Made by a program: the position numbers and the translations under genes. Below are positions 1 to 8,215 of a DNA stretch of 64,000 bases, piece by piece. This stretch comes from Endozoicomonas sp. G2_1 (GTDB lineage: Bacteria > Pseudomonadota > Gammaproteobacteria > Enterobacterales > Alteromonadaceae). Location: contig NZ_JAGHQT010000005.1 in the NCBI RefSeq assembly GCF_017744155.1, positions 124,001 through 188,000 of the forward strand, written 5' to 3'. The notes beneath the pieces were generated by a model. It was given only the letters and a program-made list of their open reading frames with translations. It did no database searches and was not told the DNA's origin. How positions within the stretch are numbered: position 1 is the stretch's first letter; the number at the start of each line of letters is the position of its first letter.

Positions 1-442
1 GGTCATTGGCCAGTTGTTTGTATTCAGGGTGAACAATTTCAAAACCGCGGCCGCCTCTGACAATTTCACCGTAACAACGGATTTCGGTGCCAACACTCAA
101 GTTGTTTTTTTGCGCAGCAGTAAAGTGAAAAAAGCGCAAATTGACCGTACCAGAACCATCGTTGATGGTCACCACTAGCATGCGGCGCTTGCCTTGGACA
201 ATTTGGTTGTTAACCACTTCACCAATAATATTGGTGTGAATACCGGGCAGTAGATCTCTAATAGCGGTAACGCGAGTGCGATCTTCATAGCGTAAAGGGA
301 GGTGAAACAGCAGGTCTTGTACCGACACTAAGCCGATACGGCTGAGTTTTTCGGCCATACTCGGGCCAACCCCTTTTAAGCTAGCGAGATTAACACCTGC
401 GAGCGAGGTTGATAGTAAGGTATGGCCGGAAACAGAACTCAT
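1..442 (-). CDS. recG: ATP-dependent DNA helicase RecG, N-terminal part
   Basis: The minus strand from an ATG at 442 reads an open frame that runs off the left edge, so only the first ~147 residues are present. They match the RecG N-terminus: a helix-hairpin-helix-like stretch (SLKGVGPSMAEKLSRIG), then the OB-fold wedge domain (LPLRYEDRT, LRFFHFTAAQ). RecG unwinds branched DNA and remodels stalled forks and Holliday junctions. The Walker motifs lie outside the window. It follows trmH on the same strand, as in the classical gmk-rpoZ-spoT-trmH-recG order. Identification rests on the recognisable N-terminal domain and synteny. Confidence 0.9.
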   Translation of the reverse strand, partial: MSSVSGHTLLSTSLAGVNLASLKGVGPSMAEKLSRIGLVSVQDLLFHLPLRYEDRTRVTAIRDLLPGIHTNIIGEVVNNQIVQGKRRMLVVTINDGSGTVNLRFFHFTAAQKNNLSVGTEIRCYGEIVRGGRGFEIVHPEYKQLAND

Positions 443-483
443 TGGGTTAGGTACATATTGATAACAATATGTTTTACCTTAAC

Positions 484-1191
484 TTATTCGTCGAGATCCT
501 GCCATGCTTCTTGGTTCATTTGCATCTTTTGCCACCAGTCATCCGACGCAATAATTTGACCTTCTTGGTCAATATGCGGATAAGGCAAGCCTTTGCGTTG
601 GCAAGCTTTGGCAAAAATGGGGTGGCCACCTTCAAATAAAATGCGCTGGCGCTCAGCTTCGTTGATTGTGGCTTTGTCATACATGCCGGCCAATTGGCGC
701 TGACGCTGGGCTTCGTACAACACTACCGAACAGGCAACCGATACGTTTAATGACTGCACCATACCGACCATAGGAATAATAATGTCTTGGTCTGCTAGCT
801 CAAGAGCCGTTTCTGATGCACCGAATTTTTCTTGGCCAAGAATAATGGCCGTTGGCTTAGTGTAGTCGACTTCGCGAAAATCAATCGCACTCTCAGAAAG
901 GTTAGTAACGAGTACTTGCATACCTTGTTTTTTCAACTCGCCAATAGCGTCTTTGGTTTGGCTGTAGTTGTGAACGTTAACCCAGTTTTGACTACCTGCG
1001 GCACTGCCACCAGAGACTCGCATTTGTTCGTTTTTCCACACTGCGTGGACGTCACTCACGCCAATGGCGTCACAGGTTCTTACCACAGCTGCCAAGTTGT
1101 GGTTTTTGTGTACGCCTTCCATGCAAACGGTTAAATCGGGTTGGCGATGGTCGAGCATTTGGTTAATGCGTTGTAATCTTTCTGGGGTCAT
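484..1191 (-). CDS. trmH: tRNA (guanosine(18)-2'-O)-methyltransferase TrmH
   Basis: A 235-aa SPOUT-class methyltransferase that uses S-adenosylmethionine to 2'-O-methylate G18 in the D-loop of tRNA. The N-terminus (RRINQMLDHRQPDLTVCME-like, then HNLAAVVRTCDAIGV) carries the conserved Asn-Arg motif. The knot region contains ILGQEKFGAS and the end motif SLNVSVACSVVLYEA, both typical of TrmH. Length equals the family norm. It lies between ridA and recG on the same strand, 41 bp before recG, and is probably co-transcribed from the spoT side. Confidence 0.95.
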   Translation of the reverse strand: MTPERLQRINQMLDHRQPDLTVCMEGVHKNHNLAAVVRTCDAIGVSDVHAVWKNEQMRVSGGSAAGSQNWVNVHNYSQTKDAIGELKKQGMQVLVTNLSESAIDFREVDYTKPTAIILGQEKFGASETALELADQDIIIPMVGMVQSLNVSVACSVVLYEAQRQRQLAGMYDKATINEAERQRILFEGGHPIFAKACQRKGLPYPHIDQEGQIIASDDWWQKMQMNQEAWQDLDE

Positions 1192-1272
1192 AAATCTTCA
1201 ATTTAAGGTATGGGGTGTAAAGGTTGTTGCTAGTGGGCAGCAAGACATGCGCCCACAAGTCATAGCCGTGAA

Positions 1273-1662
1273 TTAATTGACGTTTGGAATTGCCAAAATG
1301 CCATCAATTTCAATATCGACGCCTTTAGGCAGTTGAGCTACACCAATGGCTGCACGCGCTGGGTAAGGTTCTTGAAAGTACTTACTCATGATTTCGTTAA
1401 CCGTGGCAAAGTTAGCCAAATCAGTCATAAAAATGTTTACTTTAACCATGTCATTGATGTCGCCACCTGCGGCTTGGCACACGGCAACAAGGTTTTTAAA
1501 GACTTGCTCTGCTTGACCAGCAAAGTCATCACCAACCACTTCCATCGTTTCTGGGTCAAGTGGAATTTGGCCTGATAAATAAACTGTATTGGCGACTTTT
1601 ACTGCTTGGCTATAAGTACCGATGGCACTCGGTGCATCTTGGGTATTGATAATGGTTTTCAT
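1273..1662 (-). CDS. ridA: RidA family 2-iminobutanoate/2-iminopropanoate deaminase
   Basis: A 129-aa YjgF/YER057c/UK114 protein. It hydrolyses reactive enamine/imine intermediates released by PLP enzymes such as threonine dehydratase, which is also encoded in this window (ilvA at 47727). Family signatures are visible: the N-terminal [15 protein letters not shown], the GQIPLDPET strand, and the C-terminal [20 protein letters not shown] with the substrate-binding Arg. It sits 30 bp downstream of spoT, a placement also seen in other gammaproteobacteria, and is probably in the same transcript. Confidence 0.93.
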   Translation of the reverse strand: MKTIINTQDAPSAIGTYSQAVKVANTVYLSGQIPLDPETMEVVGDDFAGQAEQVFKNLVAVCQAAGGDINDMVKVNIFMTDLANFATVNEIMSKYFQEPYPARAAIGVAQLPKGVDIEIDGILAIPNVN

Positions 1663-1692
1663 GATGTTCTTCTCTTGTCTTACAACGTTTGA

Positions 1693-3813
1693 TTACTTGT
1701 TTCGATTGACTTTTTGAACGTCGATCATCACTTTGATTTTACGAATAATGTCGGCTAAATGGATACGATCGCGACAGGTTATTTCCATATCAATCGAATA
1801 TAAGCCAGAATCTTTTTCACCAGAGTTTAAGCTGTGCACATTCGAACCGGCTTTGGCAATGGCATTGGTTAATGCCGCTAATGCACCTTGGTGGTTAATA
1901 ATGTCAATGCGCAGTTTGGCGATAAATTCTCGATCGATATCTGAGTCCCATTTTACTGGGAATAATTTACCTTGCTCGTGGCCTTTGATGTTGCGACAGT
2001 CGTGTTGATGAATAATTAAGCCTTTGCCAGGGCTTAAATAGGCCAAAATACTATCACCGGGAATTGGACGACAACACTTACTGAAGCTAACCATCATGCC
2101 TTCAGTGCCTTTGATTGGCAGTTTGCCTTTGCCGTCACTGTCGTGACTGGTTTCTTGGTCGTCATCGTCACTGTCAAATTCATCGGTTAAACGCTTGGCA
2201 ATACCGATACTCAAAGTGTTACCTAAACCGATATTGATAAACAAATCGTCTAGTGAGTTGTGACCAGTATCAGAAATCACCTGTTCAAGCTTATCTTGCT
2301 CAATGTCATCGATGCTAACTTGACCAAGGGCATGGCTTAGCAAACGCTTACCTAAAATGTGAGATTCGTTTTCTTGTTGCGAGCGCAAGTAAGCGCGAAT
2401 TTGCATTCTCGCCTTGGCAGTAACAACAAAGTTGAGCCAAGAGGCATTTGGCCTTGCTGCTGATGACGTAATAATTTGTACGGTTTGACCTGAATCTAGC
2501 GGTTTATTGAATGGGTAAGGTTTGCGGTCAACCTTTACACCAACGCATGAGTTGCCAACATCAGTGTGAACCGCGTAGGCAAAATCGACCGCAGTTGCTC
2601 CCATAGGTAACTCGATAATGCGGCCATCTGGGGTGAACACGTAGATTTCTTCGGGGAACAAGTCAGATTTTACATTTTCGATAAACTCGAAAGAACTACC
2701 TGCACTTTGTTGCAATTCGAGTAAGCTTTGCATCCAACGACGCGCTTTCATTTGCGCCGTTGTGCCGGTGTCATCACCGTCTTGTTTGTAAAGCCAATGC
2801 GCGGCAACACCTTTATCAGCCATTTGATCCATATCTTGGGTGCGAATTTGGATTTCAACCGGAATTCCGTGTGGCCCAACTAGTGAGGTGTGTAGTGACT
2901 GGTAGCCATTGGTTTTTGGAATGGCAATATAATCTTTAAAGCGCGTTTCAATCGGTTTAAACAAGTTGTGTACGGCACCAAGTACGCGGTAACAGTCGTC
3001 AATTTTTTCCGGGACAATCACGCGAAACGCGTAAATATCCATTACTTCGTTGAACATCAGCTCTTTATTGAGCATTTTGCGGTAAATTGAGTACAAGTGC
3101 TTTTCACGGCCGATAACTTCAGCTTGTAAACCACTTTCTTCAATACGGGCGATGATTTCTTGGTGAATATTATTGATGATTTCTTTGCGGTTACCGCGCG
3201 CTTGTTTTACCGCTGCTTTTAGTGCTCTTGAACGCATTGGGTACAGTGCTTCAAAACCTAGGCGCTCGAGTTCATTTTTAACGTCGTGAATACCTAAGCG
3301 ATTGGCAATTGGCGCATAAATTTCAAGCGTTTCACGGGCGATGCGGCGGCGCTTGTCAGGGCGTAATGACTCTAAGGTTCGCATATTGTGGGTGCGATCG
3401 GCGAGTTTGATCAGAATCACGCGAATGTCTTGCACCATGGCTAAGATCATTTTGCGAAAGTTTTCCGCCTGCATTTCTTCTTTGTTATCAAACTTGAGCT
3501 TGTCGAGTTTACTGACACCCTCAACGAGCTCGGCAACGGTGTCGCCAAATTGCTCTGCTAAGTCTTCTTTAGTGGCGTCGGTATCTTCGATCACATCGTG
3601 GAGCAGAGCTGCCATCAAGGTTTCGTGATCCAAGTGCATTTTGGCGAGATTGATCGCGACAGCAACTGGGTGAGTAATGTAAGGATCACCACTTGAGCGC
3701 ATTTGGCCTTCGTGCGCATCACGAGCAACAATAAAGGCTTTTTTCAGCAGGTCGACCTGCACTTTGGAAAGGTAGGTTGAGGCTATTTCTTTTAGCGGCT
3801 CAAGAAGATACAC
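1693..3813 (-). CDS. spoT: Bifunctional (p)ppGpp synthetase/hydrolase SpoT
   Basis: A 706-aa RelA/SpoT homologue that makes and degrades the alarmone (p)ppGpp. Domains in order: HD hydrolase (His34 in DAHEGQ, the HD pair at residues 72-73 in HDVIEDTDAT), synthetase (RFKDYIAIPKTNGYQSLHT, about 290-310), TGS (VFTPDGRIIELPMGATAVDF, about 393-415), a helical/CC region (SKCCRPIPGDSI) and a C-terminal ACT domain (about 630-706). The intact HD motif argues for SpoT rather than RelA. It normally forms an operon with rpoZ, but here a terminator and a MITE separate the two (see 3919-4237), so it likely uses its own promoter. Confidence 0.97.
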   Translation of the reverse strand: MYLLEPLKEIASTYLSKVQVDLLKKAFIVARDAHEGQMRSSGDPYITHPVAVAINLAKMHLDHETLMAALLHDVIEDTDATKEDLAEQFGDTVAELVEGVSKLDKLKFDNKEEMQAENFRKMILAMVQDIRVILIKLADRTHNMRTLESLRPDKRRRIARETLEIYAPIANRLGIHDVKNELERLGFEALYPMRSRALKAAVKQARGNRKEIINNIHQEIIARIEESGLQAEVIGREKHLYSIYRKMLNKELMFNEVMDIYAFRVIVPEKIDDCYRVLGAVHNLFKPIETRFKDYIAIPKTNGYQSLHTSLVGPHGIPVEIQIRTQDMDQMADKGVAAHWLYKQDGDDTGTTAQMKARRWMQSLLELQQSAGSSFEFIENVKSDLFPEEIYVFTPDGRIIELPMGATAVDFAYAVHTDVGNSCVGVKVDRKPYPFNKPLDSGQTVQIITSSAARPNASWLNFVVTAKARMQIRAYLRSQQENESHILGKRLLSHALGQVSIDDIEQDKLEQVISDTGHNSLDDLFINIGLGNTLSIGIAKRLTDEFDSDDDDQETSHDSDGKGKLPIKGTEGMMVSFSKCCRPIPGDSILAYLSPGKGLIIHQHDCRNIKGHEQGKLFPVKWDSDIDREFIAKLRIDIINHQGALAALTNAIAKAGSNVHSLNSGEKDSGLYSIDMEITCRDRIHLADIIRKIKVMIDVQKVNRNK

Positions 3814-3869
3814 AGACGGTGTCCTTATAGTGAGAAAAGTTGAGAATTAACGCATAGTATACAGCTGTT

Positions 3870-3898
3870 AGCATACGTTGATTTACCGTCATTGCCAA
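3870..3898 (-). promoter_or_regulatory. Candidate sigma-70 promoter for spoT
   Basis: On the minus strand a TTGGCA hexamer (3893-3898) is followed after 17 bp by TATGCT (3870-3875). It lies between the MITE and the spoT start codon at 3813. Because a terminator follows rpoZ, spoT needs a start point here, which makes the match more plausible. Not experimentally supported. Confidence 0.4.
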
Positions 3899-3918
3899 CA
3901 GAGAAAATAGCGCTTGTA

Positions 3919-4189
3919 CTAGGGCGTGTTGATCTTTCAGGATTGTTTTTGCAGCAGTCTGTTTGGCTTTTATACAAGGCGGAGCAGGTGTCGTGTAGTC
4001 GTTCTACACAAATCCTGCGATAACGCGGTAGAAAAGACAAACAGGCGCTGCCCTTCGGGTTTATCTAAACGCTTCCTGCTCATTGTTGCTCGGTTTTTAC
4101 ATAGAACAACTATGCTACAATCCGAGCGCCGCGATCAGAAAGCGTTTAGAAAGAACAAAATTTAATCTCGAAAGATCAACACGCCCTAG
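3919..4189. mobile_element. MITE-like element with perfect 20-bp terminal inverted repeats
   Basis: The left end CTAGGGCGTGTTGATCTTTC (3919-3938) is the exact reverse complement of the right end at 4170-4189. The ~270 bp between them carry no convincing gene; the short open frames here are by-products of the repeat. The outermost CTAG may be a target duplication. The ends match 17 of 20 positions of the end of an IS5-type remnant in this same window (57242-57261), so this is probably a non-autonomous element mobilised by an IS5-family transposase. The interior has secondary inverted segments, for example AACAAACAGG/CTGTTTGGC-like stretches. It separates rpoZ from spoT. Confidence 0.85.
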
Positions 4190-4201
4190 ATACTTAGGTA
4201 T

Positions 4202-4237
4202 AAAAAAACGCGTAATACTTGTCGTAATACGCGTTTT
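4202..4237 (-). terminator. Rho-independent terminator after rpoZ
   Basis: On the minus strand the arms AAAACGCGTA and TACGCGTTTT enclose a ~13-nt loop and are followed by a T run. It lies 19 bp past the rpoZ stop and before the MITE, so rpoZ and gmk transcription should end here. Confidence 0.7.
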
Positions 4238-4255
4238 CTTGTTAACCGATAAAAC

Positions 4256-4534
4256 TTATTGGTTATTGCCACCAACAATTGCAGCAACAGCAGCTAATTC
4301 AGCTGATTCTTGCTCAACTTGCTCGTGACGTTCTGTTTCATCCATCACTTGAGTAGTAATTAGGCCTTTCTCAATTTCACGCAAAGCTACAACAGTAGGC
4401 TTGTCGTTTTCTAACTCAACTAGTGGATCTTTACCGCCAGTGGCGATTTGACGAGCGCGACGAGCAGCAATCAAAATAAGATCAAAACGATTACCGACTT
4501 GGTCGACAGCATCTTCAACAGTTACGCGAGCCAT
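4256..4534 (-). CDS. rpoZ: DNA-directed RNA polymerase omega subunit
   Basis: A 92-aa omega subunit that wraps around the beta-prime C-terminus and aids polymerase assembly and ppGpp response. The conserved N-terminal block ([20 protein letters not shown], then [12 protein letters not shown]) is complete. The C-terminus is acidic and variable, as usual. It is downstream of gmk (140 bp gap) and is followed by its own terminator, unlike the usual rpoZ-spoT read-through arrangement. Confidence 0.96.
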   Translation of the reverse strand: MARVTVEDAVDQVGNRFDLILIAARRARQIATGGKDPLVELENDKPTVVALREIEKGLITTQVMDETERHEQVEQESAELAAVAAIVGGNNQ

Positions 4535-4674
4535 TAAGCTACTCCAGAATTAAACTTGACAAAATAGCTGGCTATTCTACTAAATGGGCAAGGATTAGCC
4601 AATAGATCTTTTGACAAATCTCGCTATTTTTCTGTTTGTTGCTTGCCTTTTATCCGGATCCTTAGCGCGGACGC

Positions 4675-5301
4675 TTATTCGCTCACCAAATCTTTGAATA
4701 ATTCAGCGTGTTTACGCGTTTGTTGCTCGCGAGTTAAGCGCTGATTGTTAACTATAGTGGTGAAGTCGATCAAGGCTTGATCGAAGTCGTCATTGACGAT
4801 GATATAGTCAAATTCGTCGTAATGAGAGCACTCCGCTTGTGCTTTAGCCATGCGACCGGCAATCACCTCGGCGGAGTCTTGGCCGCGATTAGTCAAACGG
4901 CGCTCTAACTCTTGCTTTGACGGTGGCGCGATAAAAATGCTGGTGACATCGGGTTTTTTCTTGCGTACTTGCTGTGCGCCTTGCCAGTCGATATCGAGGA
5001 AAACATCGATGCCTTTTGCCAATTGTTCGTCAATGGCTTGTACCGAGGTGCCATAGTAATTGTCGAAGACTTTGGCGTATTCGTAAAAGGCGCCTTCTGA
5101 CACCGATTGCTCAAACTGTTCAACAGTAACAAAGTGGTAGTGCTGACCGTCGACTTCACCTGGGCGTGGTTGACGTGTTGTGTGGGAAACTGATAGCTGC
5201 ATCACTCGGCTCGAGTCTTGTTTAAGCAGCGCTGAAATTAAACTCGATTTGCCCGCACCACTAGGTGCCGAAAGAATAAATAAATTGCCTTGTTCAGCCA
5301 C
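4675..5301 (-). CDS. gmk: Guanylate kinase
   Basis: A 208-aa P-loop kinase converting GMP and ATP to GDP and ADP, essential for guanine nucleotide and alarmone supply. The Walker A is at residues 11-20 ([10 protein letters not shown]). The GMP-binding segment follows ([21 protein letters not shown]), then the lid with [11 protein letters not shown]. Length matches the family (about 207 aa). It is first in the gmk-rpoZ block. Confidence 0.97.
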   Translation of the reverse strand: MAEQGNLFILSAPSGAGKSSLISALLKQDSSRVMQLSVSHTTRQPRPGEVDGQHYHFVTVEQFEQSVSEGAFYEYAKVFDNYYGTSVQAIDEQLAKGIDVFLDIDWQGAQQVRKKKPDVTSIFIAPPSKQELERRLTNRGQDSAEVIAGRMAKAQAECSHYDEFDYIIVNDDFDQALIDFTTIVNNQRLTREQQTRKHAELFKDLVSE

Positions 5302-5375
5302 AAGCGACCTCTTTGTTTAAACGGTAGTTGATCAAAAACGGAGGCGAATTATAGCTGAATTTTTGTCAGTTCACC

Positions 5376-5969
5376 TCAGCTTTTTTGCCAGCGGTAATAT
5401 TTGTGATCGGCAAGGGCTAGCATCGGAAAATCCTCTGGGGTATCACCATAGGCATAGATTGTTTGGTACTGCGAAAGATCTTTGCTGCGCTTTAAAAGTG
5501 CTACTTTGTTGGCTAAACAGCAATCGCCAAAGCGATAGCGTCCAGTCACGCGCTTATTTTTAACTGCGAGTTCACTGCATACTAACTCGACTCCCTGTTG
5601 GTTTGCCCACGGAGTGAGATAGACGTTTAGTGATGCGGAAACGATAACGATGGTATGACCTTGTTGTCGGTGCCAGTTGAGGACTTGTGCTGCTTGCGGC
5701 CGAACAAGGGGATTGAGGTGTGTTGCTGCAAATTTGCTCCCCAAGTGCTCAAGTTTGTTGGCATTGCGGCCAGCAAAGGCGAACATTGTCAGTATTGGTC
5801 GCAACCGGGCGCTCGACATTAGTTTTGCTTTATAAAGTAAAATTAGTGGCAACAGAATAGTAAAGCCAATTAGTAGCCTAAATTTAGGTGTCGAATAGAT
5901 TAAAAACCTGGTGTAAGTATCTTCGAAGGTGACGGTGCCGTCGAAATCAAAAAGCGCAAGCGTTGCCAA
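5376..5969 (-). CDS. HAD-IB family phosphatase (SerB-like)
   Basis: A 197-aa HAD-superfamily hydrolase of subfamily IB. Motif I DFDGT is at residues 8-12 (Asp8 nucleophile, Asp10 acid/base), motif II is VIVSAS, motif III is the Lys in NKVALLKR and motif IV is GDTPEDFPML. A hydrophobic stretch at about 33-50 (LIGFTILLPLILLY) suggests membrane association, as in several small HAD-IB phosphatases. The substrate is unknown; phosphoserine and lipid-linked phosphates are family options. It is a single gene between gmk and the divergent ppnP. Confidence 0.85.
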   Translation of the reverse strand: MATLALFDFDGTVTFEDTYTRFLIYSTPKFRLLIGFTILLPLILLYKAKLMSSARLRPILTMFAFAGRNANKLEHLGSKFAATHLNPLVRPQAAQVLNWHRQQGHTIVIVSASLNVYLTPWANQQGVELVCSELAVKNKRVTGRYRFGDCCLANKVALLKRSKDLSQYQTIYAYGDTPEDFPMLALADHKYYRWQKS

Positions 5970-6098
5970 ATTTAGCCCTATGAGTATTGAATATTGAGTA
6001 TAACTAAGATGTTATTGTTTTTAGTGTTAGCGTTAAAACTCAGTATTATCAAAGTCAACACGCTCTTATTCTAACTTAATAATAAAACAGGAAAAAAC

Positions 6099-6380
6099 AT
6101 GTTTAAAGTAAATGAATACTTCGATGGCAAGGTTGCGTCAATCGCTTTTCAAGGTGAACAGTTACCTTCTACGGTTGGCGTTATGGCGCCGGGTGACTAT
6201 GAATTTGGCACTAGCCAGAATGAAGTGATGACCGTGATTAGTGGTGCACTAACGGTATTGCTGCCCGAACAAAGTGACTGGCAGACGTTTACCAAAGGTC
6301 AGCAGTTTGACGTTGCCGCCAATTGCAAATTTAAAGTCAAGGTTGAAACTGACACCGCTTACCTTTGTAGCTACGAGTAG
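6099..6380 (+). CDS. ppnP: Pyrimidine/purine nucleoside phosphorylase PpnP
   Basis: A 93-aa single-domain cupin of the DUF1255 (YaiE) family that phosphorolyses several nucleosides to base plus ribose-1-phosphate. Characteristic segments are [34 protein letters not shown] and the C-terminal [12 protein letters not shown] Shine-Dalgarno (AGGAAAA) sits 8 bp before the ATG. It is monocistronic by context. Confidence 0.93.
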   Translation: MFKVNEYFDGKVASIAFQGEQLPSTVGVMAPGDYEFGTSQNEVMTVISGALTVLLPEQSDWQTFTKGQQFDVAANCKFKVKVETDTAYLCSYE

Positions 6381-6407
6381 TTTTATACTATTCATGCTTA
6401 TTAGATT

Positions 6408-6441
6408 GAAGTAAGTAGTTTGAATTTACGTGACTTACTTC
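6408..6441. terminator. Inverted repeat between convergent ppnP and glpD
   Basis: GAAGTAAGT (6408-6416) pairs with ACTTACTTC (6433-6441) around a 16-nt loop, between two convergent genes. There is no good T tract on either strand, so terminator function is uncertain. Confidence 0.35.
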
Positions 6442-6443
6442 TG

Positions 6444-8069
6444 TTAACTCGCTTGGCTAGACTCAAATGTTGTCGTTAGATATTCAGTCAGTGCTTGAGT
6501 CTCAGCTGGCGAGAAATAAAGTCCTTGTTTTGTCCGTCGCCACAAAATATCTTCGGCACTTTGTGCCCATTCCGTTTCAATTAAAAAGTCGACTTCAAGA
6601 GCATATAAATTGCCGCCAAAATGCTGGCCTAGTTGCTTGATATCGATAGCACCGTTAAGTAAATCAAATACGCGAGTGCCATAGCAACGGGCTAAACGGC
6701 TGGTTAGTTTTTTAGGTAACCACGGGTAGTGATTTTGCAGTGCTTGACTAAACTGCTCAATATTTTTGAAATCGCCACCAGGCAATGAGGCGGTTGTGGT
6801 CCAATTGCGATTGTGTTCGGTAATGTGTTCTGGAAAGTAGTCCGCCAGTTTATTGACCGCGCGTTGTGCGAGTTTTCGGTAAGTGGTAATTTTTCCGCCA
6901 AATACAGAAAGTAACGGCGCTTGCGCTGCTTGGTTTTCGTTTACTTGATTATCAATGCTGTCAATTGGACTGGCGCCCTGAGCTGACTTAGTATCTTGAA
7001 TTGAATTGGCGGCTTGAGTTGAAAGGGTATCTTCAAGTTCTAAGGTGTAATCGCGGGTTACTGTTTGTGCCTCGGTAGAATCATCGTCGAGTAAAGGGCG
7101 AACACCAGAGTACGAGGTAATCACATCACTGCTTGATATTTGCTGTTTGAAATAGTGATTACTAATGTCAATTAAGTAGCCGGTTTCATCGACAGAGATA
7201 CTTACCTGGCTCGGATCTCCTTGGTAATCGACATCTGTGGTGCCAATTAGTGAAAAATCCTCTTCAAATGGAATAACAAAAACAATGCGTTGATCGGCGT
7301 TTTGTAAAATATAGGCTTCGTTAGAATTGTAGAGCTTAGGGACGACAATATGACTGCCTTTTACCAAGCGAATTGACTTGGGCGAAGCACTGTTAAAGGC
7401 AGTAGAAAACAATTTTTCAACCCAAGGGCCACCTGCGTTAACCACAGCTTTTGCTGATATTTGGTGATGGTGCTTAGTGTCTTGATCTTCAAGTGTTATT
7501 TGCCATAGTGTTTGTTCTTGCTCAGTGACTCTATTGGCCTTAATGCATCGAGTTTGAGGGAAAATATCAGCACCGTGTTGCTTAGCGAGTAAAGCGTTGA
7601 GAATCACTAAACGAGCATCATCGACCCAACCATCAGAATATTCAAAACCCTTTTTAATGTTGTCGTTCAACGGACTGCTTTGATCAAATTTAATCGAGCG
7701 AGAGCTAGGTAGGCTCACTCTTTTGGCGAGGTGATCGTATAAAAACAAACCGGCTTTTATCATCCATTTAGGTCGTAAATGAGGTTGATGAGGCAATCGA
7801 AAGGTCAGCGGTTTAATGATATGGGGGGCGTTTTTTAGCAAGACTTCTCGTTCGGTCAACGCTTGTTTAACCAGCTTAAATTCGTAGTGTTCGAGATAGC
7901 GTAAGCCGCCGTGAATGAGTTTACTGCTGTTTGACGATGTCGCCGACGCTAGGTCGTTTTGCTCACACAGCAGTACCTTTAAACCTCGCCCTGCGGCATC
8001 TGCCGCAATACCAGCGCCATTAATACCACCGCCAATAACAACAATATCGTAAACCATTTCTTTGCTCAT
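6444..8069 (-). CDS. glpD: Aerobic glycerol-3-phosphate dehydrogenase
   Basis: A 541-aa FAD enzyme at the inner membrane that oxidises glycerol-3-phosphate to dihydroxyacetone phosphate and feeds electrons to quinone. The dinucleotide motif GGGINGAG (residues 13-20) and the GlpD signature LIHGGLRYLEHYEF are present, as is the C-terminal FGGKITTYRKLA. A Shine-Dalgarno AGGAG is 8 bp before the ATG. About 40 extra residues, rich in Ser, Gln, Asn, Asp and Ala, sit just before FGGKITTYR (roughly residues 345-390) and explain the length over the usual ~500 aa. It is divergent from glpK across a shared control region. Confidence 0.95.
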   Translation of the reverse strand: MSKEMVYDIVVIGGGINGAGIAADAAGRGLKVLLCEQNDLASATSSNSSKLIHGGLRYLEHYEFKLVKQALTEREVLLKNAPHIIKPLTFRLPHQPHLRPKWMIKAGLFLYDHLAKRVSLPSSRSIKFDQSSPLNDNIKKGFEYSDGWVDDARLVILNALLAKQHGADIFPQTRCIKANRVTEQEQTLWQITLEDQDTKHHHQISAKAVVNAGGPWVEKLFSTAFNSASPKSIRLVKGSHIVVPKLYNSNEAYILQNADQRIVFVIPFEEDFSLIGTTDVDYQGDPSQVSISVDETGYLIDISNHYFKQQISSSDVITSYSGVRPLLDDDSTEAQTVTRDYTLELEDTLSTQAANSIQDTKSAQGASPIDSIDNQVNENQAAQAPLLSVFGGKITTYRKLAQRAVNKLADYFPEHITEHNRNWTTTASLPGGDFKNIEQFSQALQNHYPWLPKKLTSRLARCYGTRVFDLLNGAIDIKQLGQHFGGNLYALEVDFLIETEWAQSAEDILWRRTKQGLYFSPAETQALTEYLTTTFESSQAS

Positions 8070-8108
8070 TAAATCGACTCCTGTCGTTGTTATATCACGA
8101 TTTTATTT

Positions 8109-8123
8109 ACTGGTACTACCAGT
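8109..8123. promoter_or_regulatory. Palindromic operator in the glpD/glpK divergent region
   Basis: ACTGGTACTACCAGT is a perfect 7-1-7 palindrome in the 146 bp between the divergent glpD and glpK starts. The core TGGTnnnACCA has the shape of FadR-subfamily GntR operators. It does not resemble the DeoR-type GlpR site known from E. coli. No regulator gene is adjacent, so the cognate protein is unknown. Confidence 0.5.
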
Positions 8124-8215
8124 TTTGTACAAATATACAAAATTAAGTTGCACACGAAAAAATATCACTTACTCTATCGTTATTGACTACGTCTAAAACT
8201 CTAGGAAAGTTCGTT

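Noticed and set aside
3825-4328. Several short open frames on both strands over the MITE and the end of rpoZ
   Set aside because: They follow the inverted repeat and the rpoZ reading frame shadow, lack ribosome sites and encode improbable Cys/Arg-rich products.
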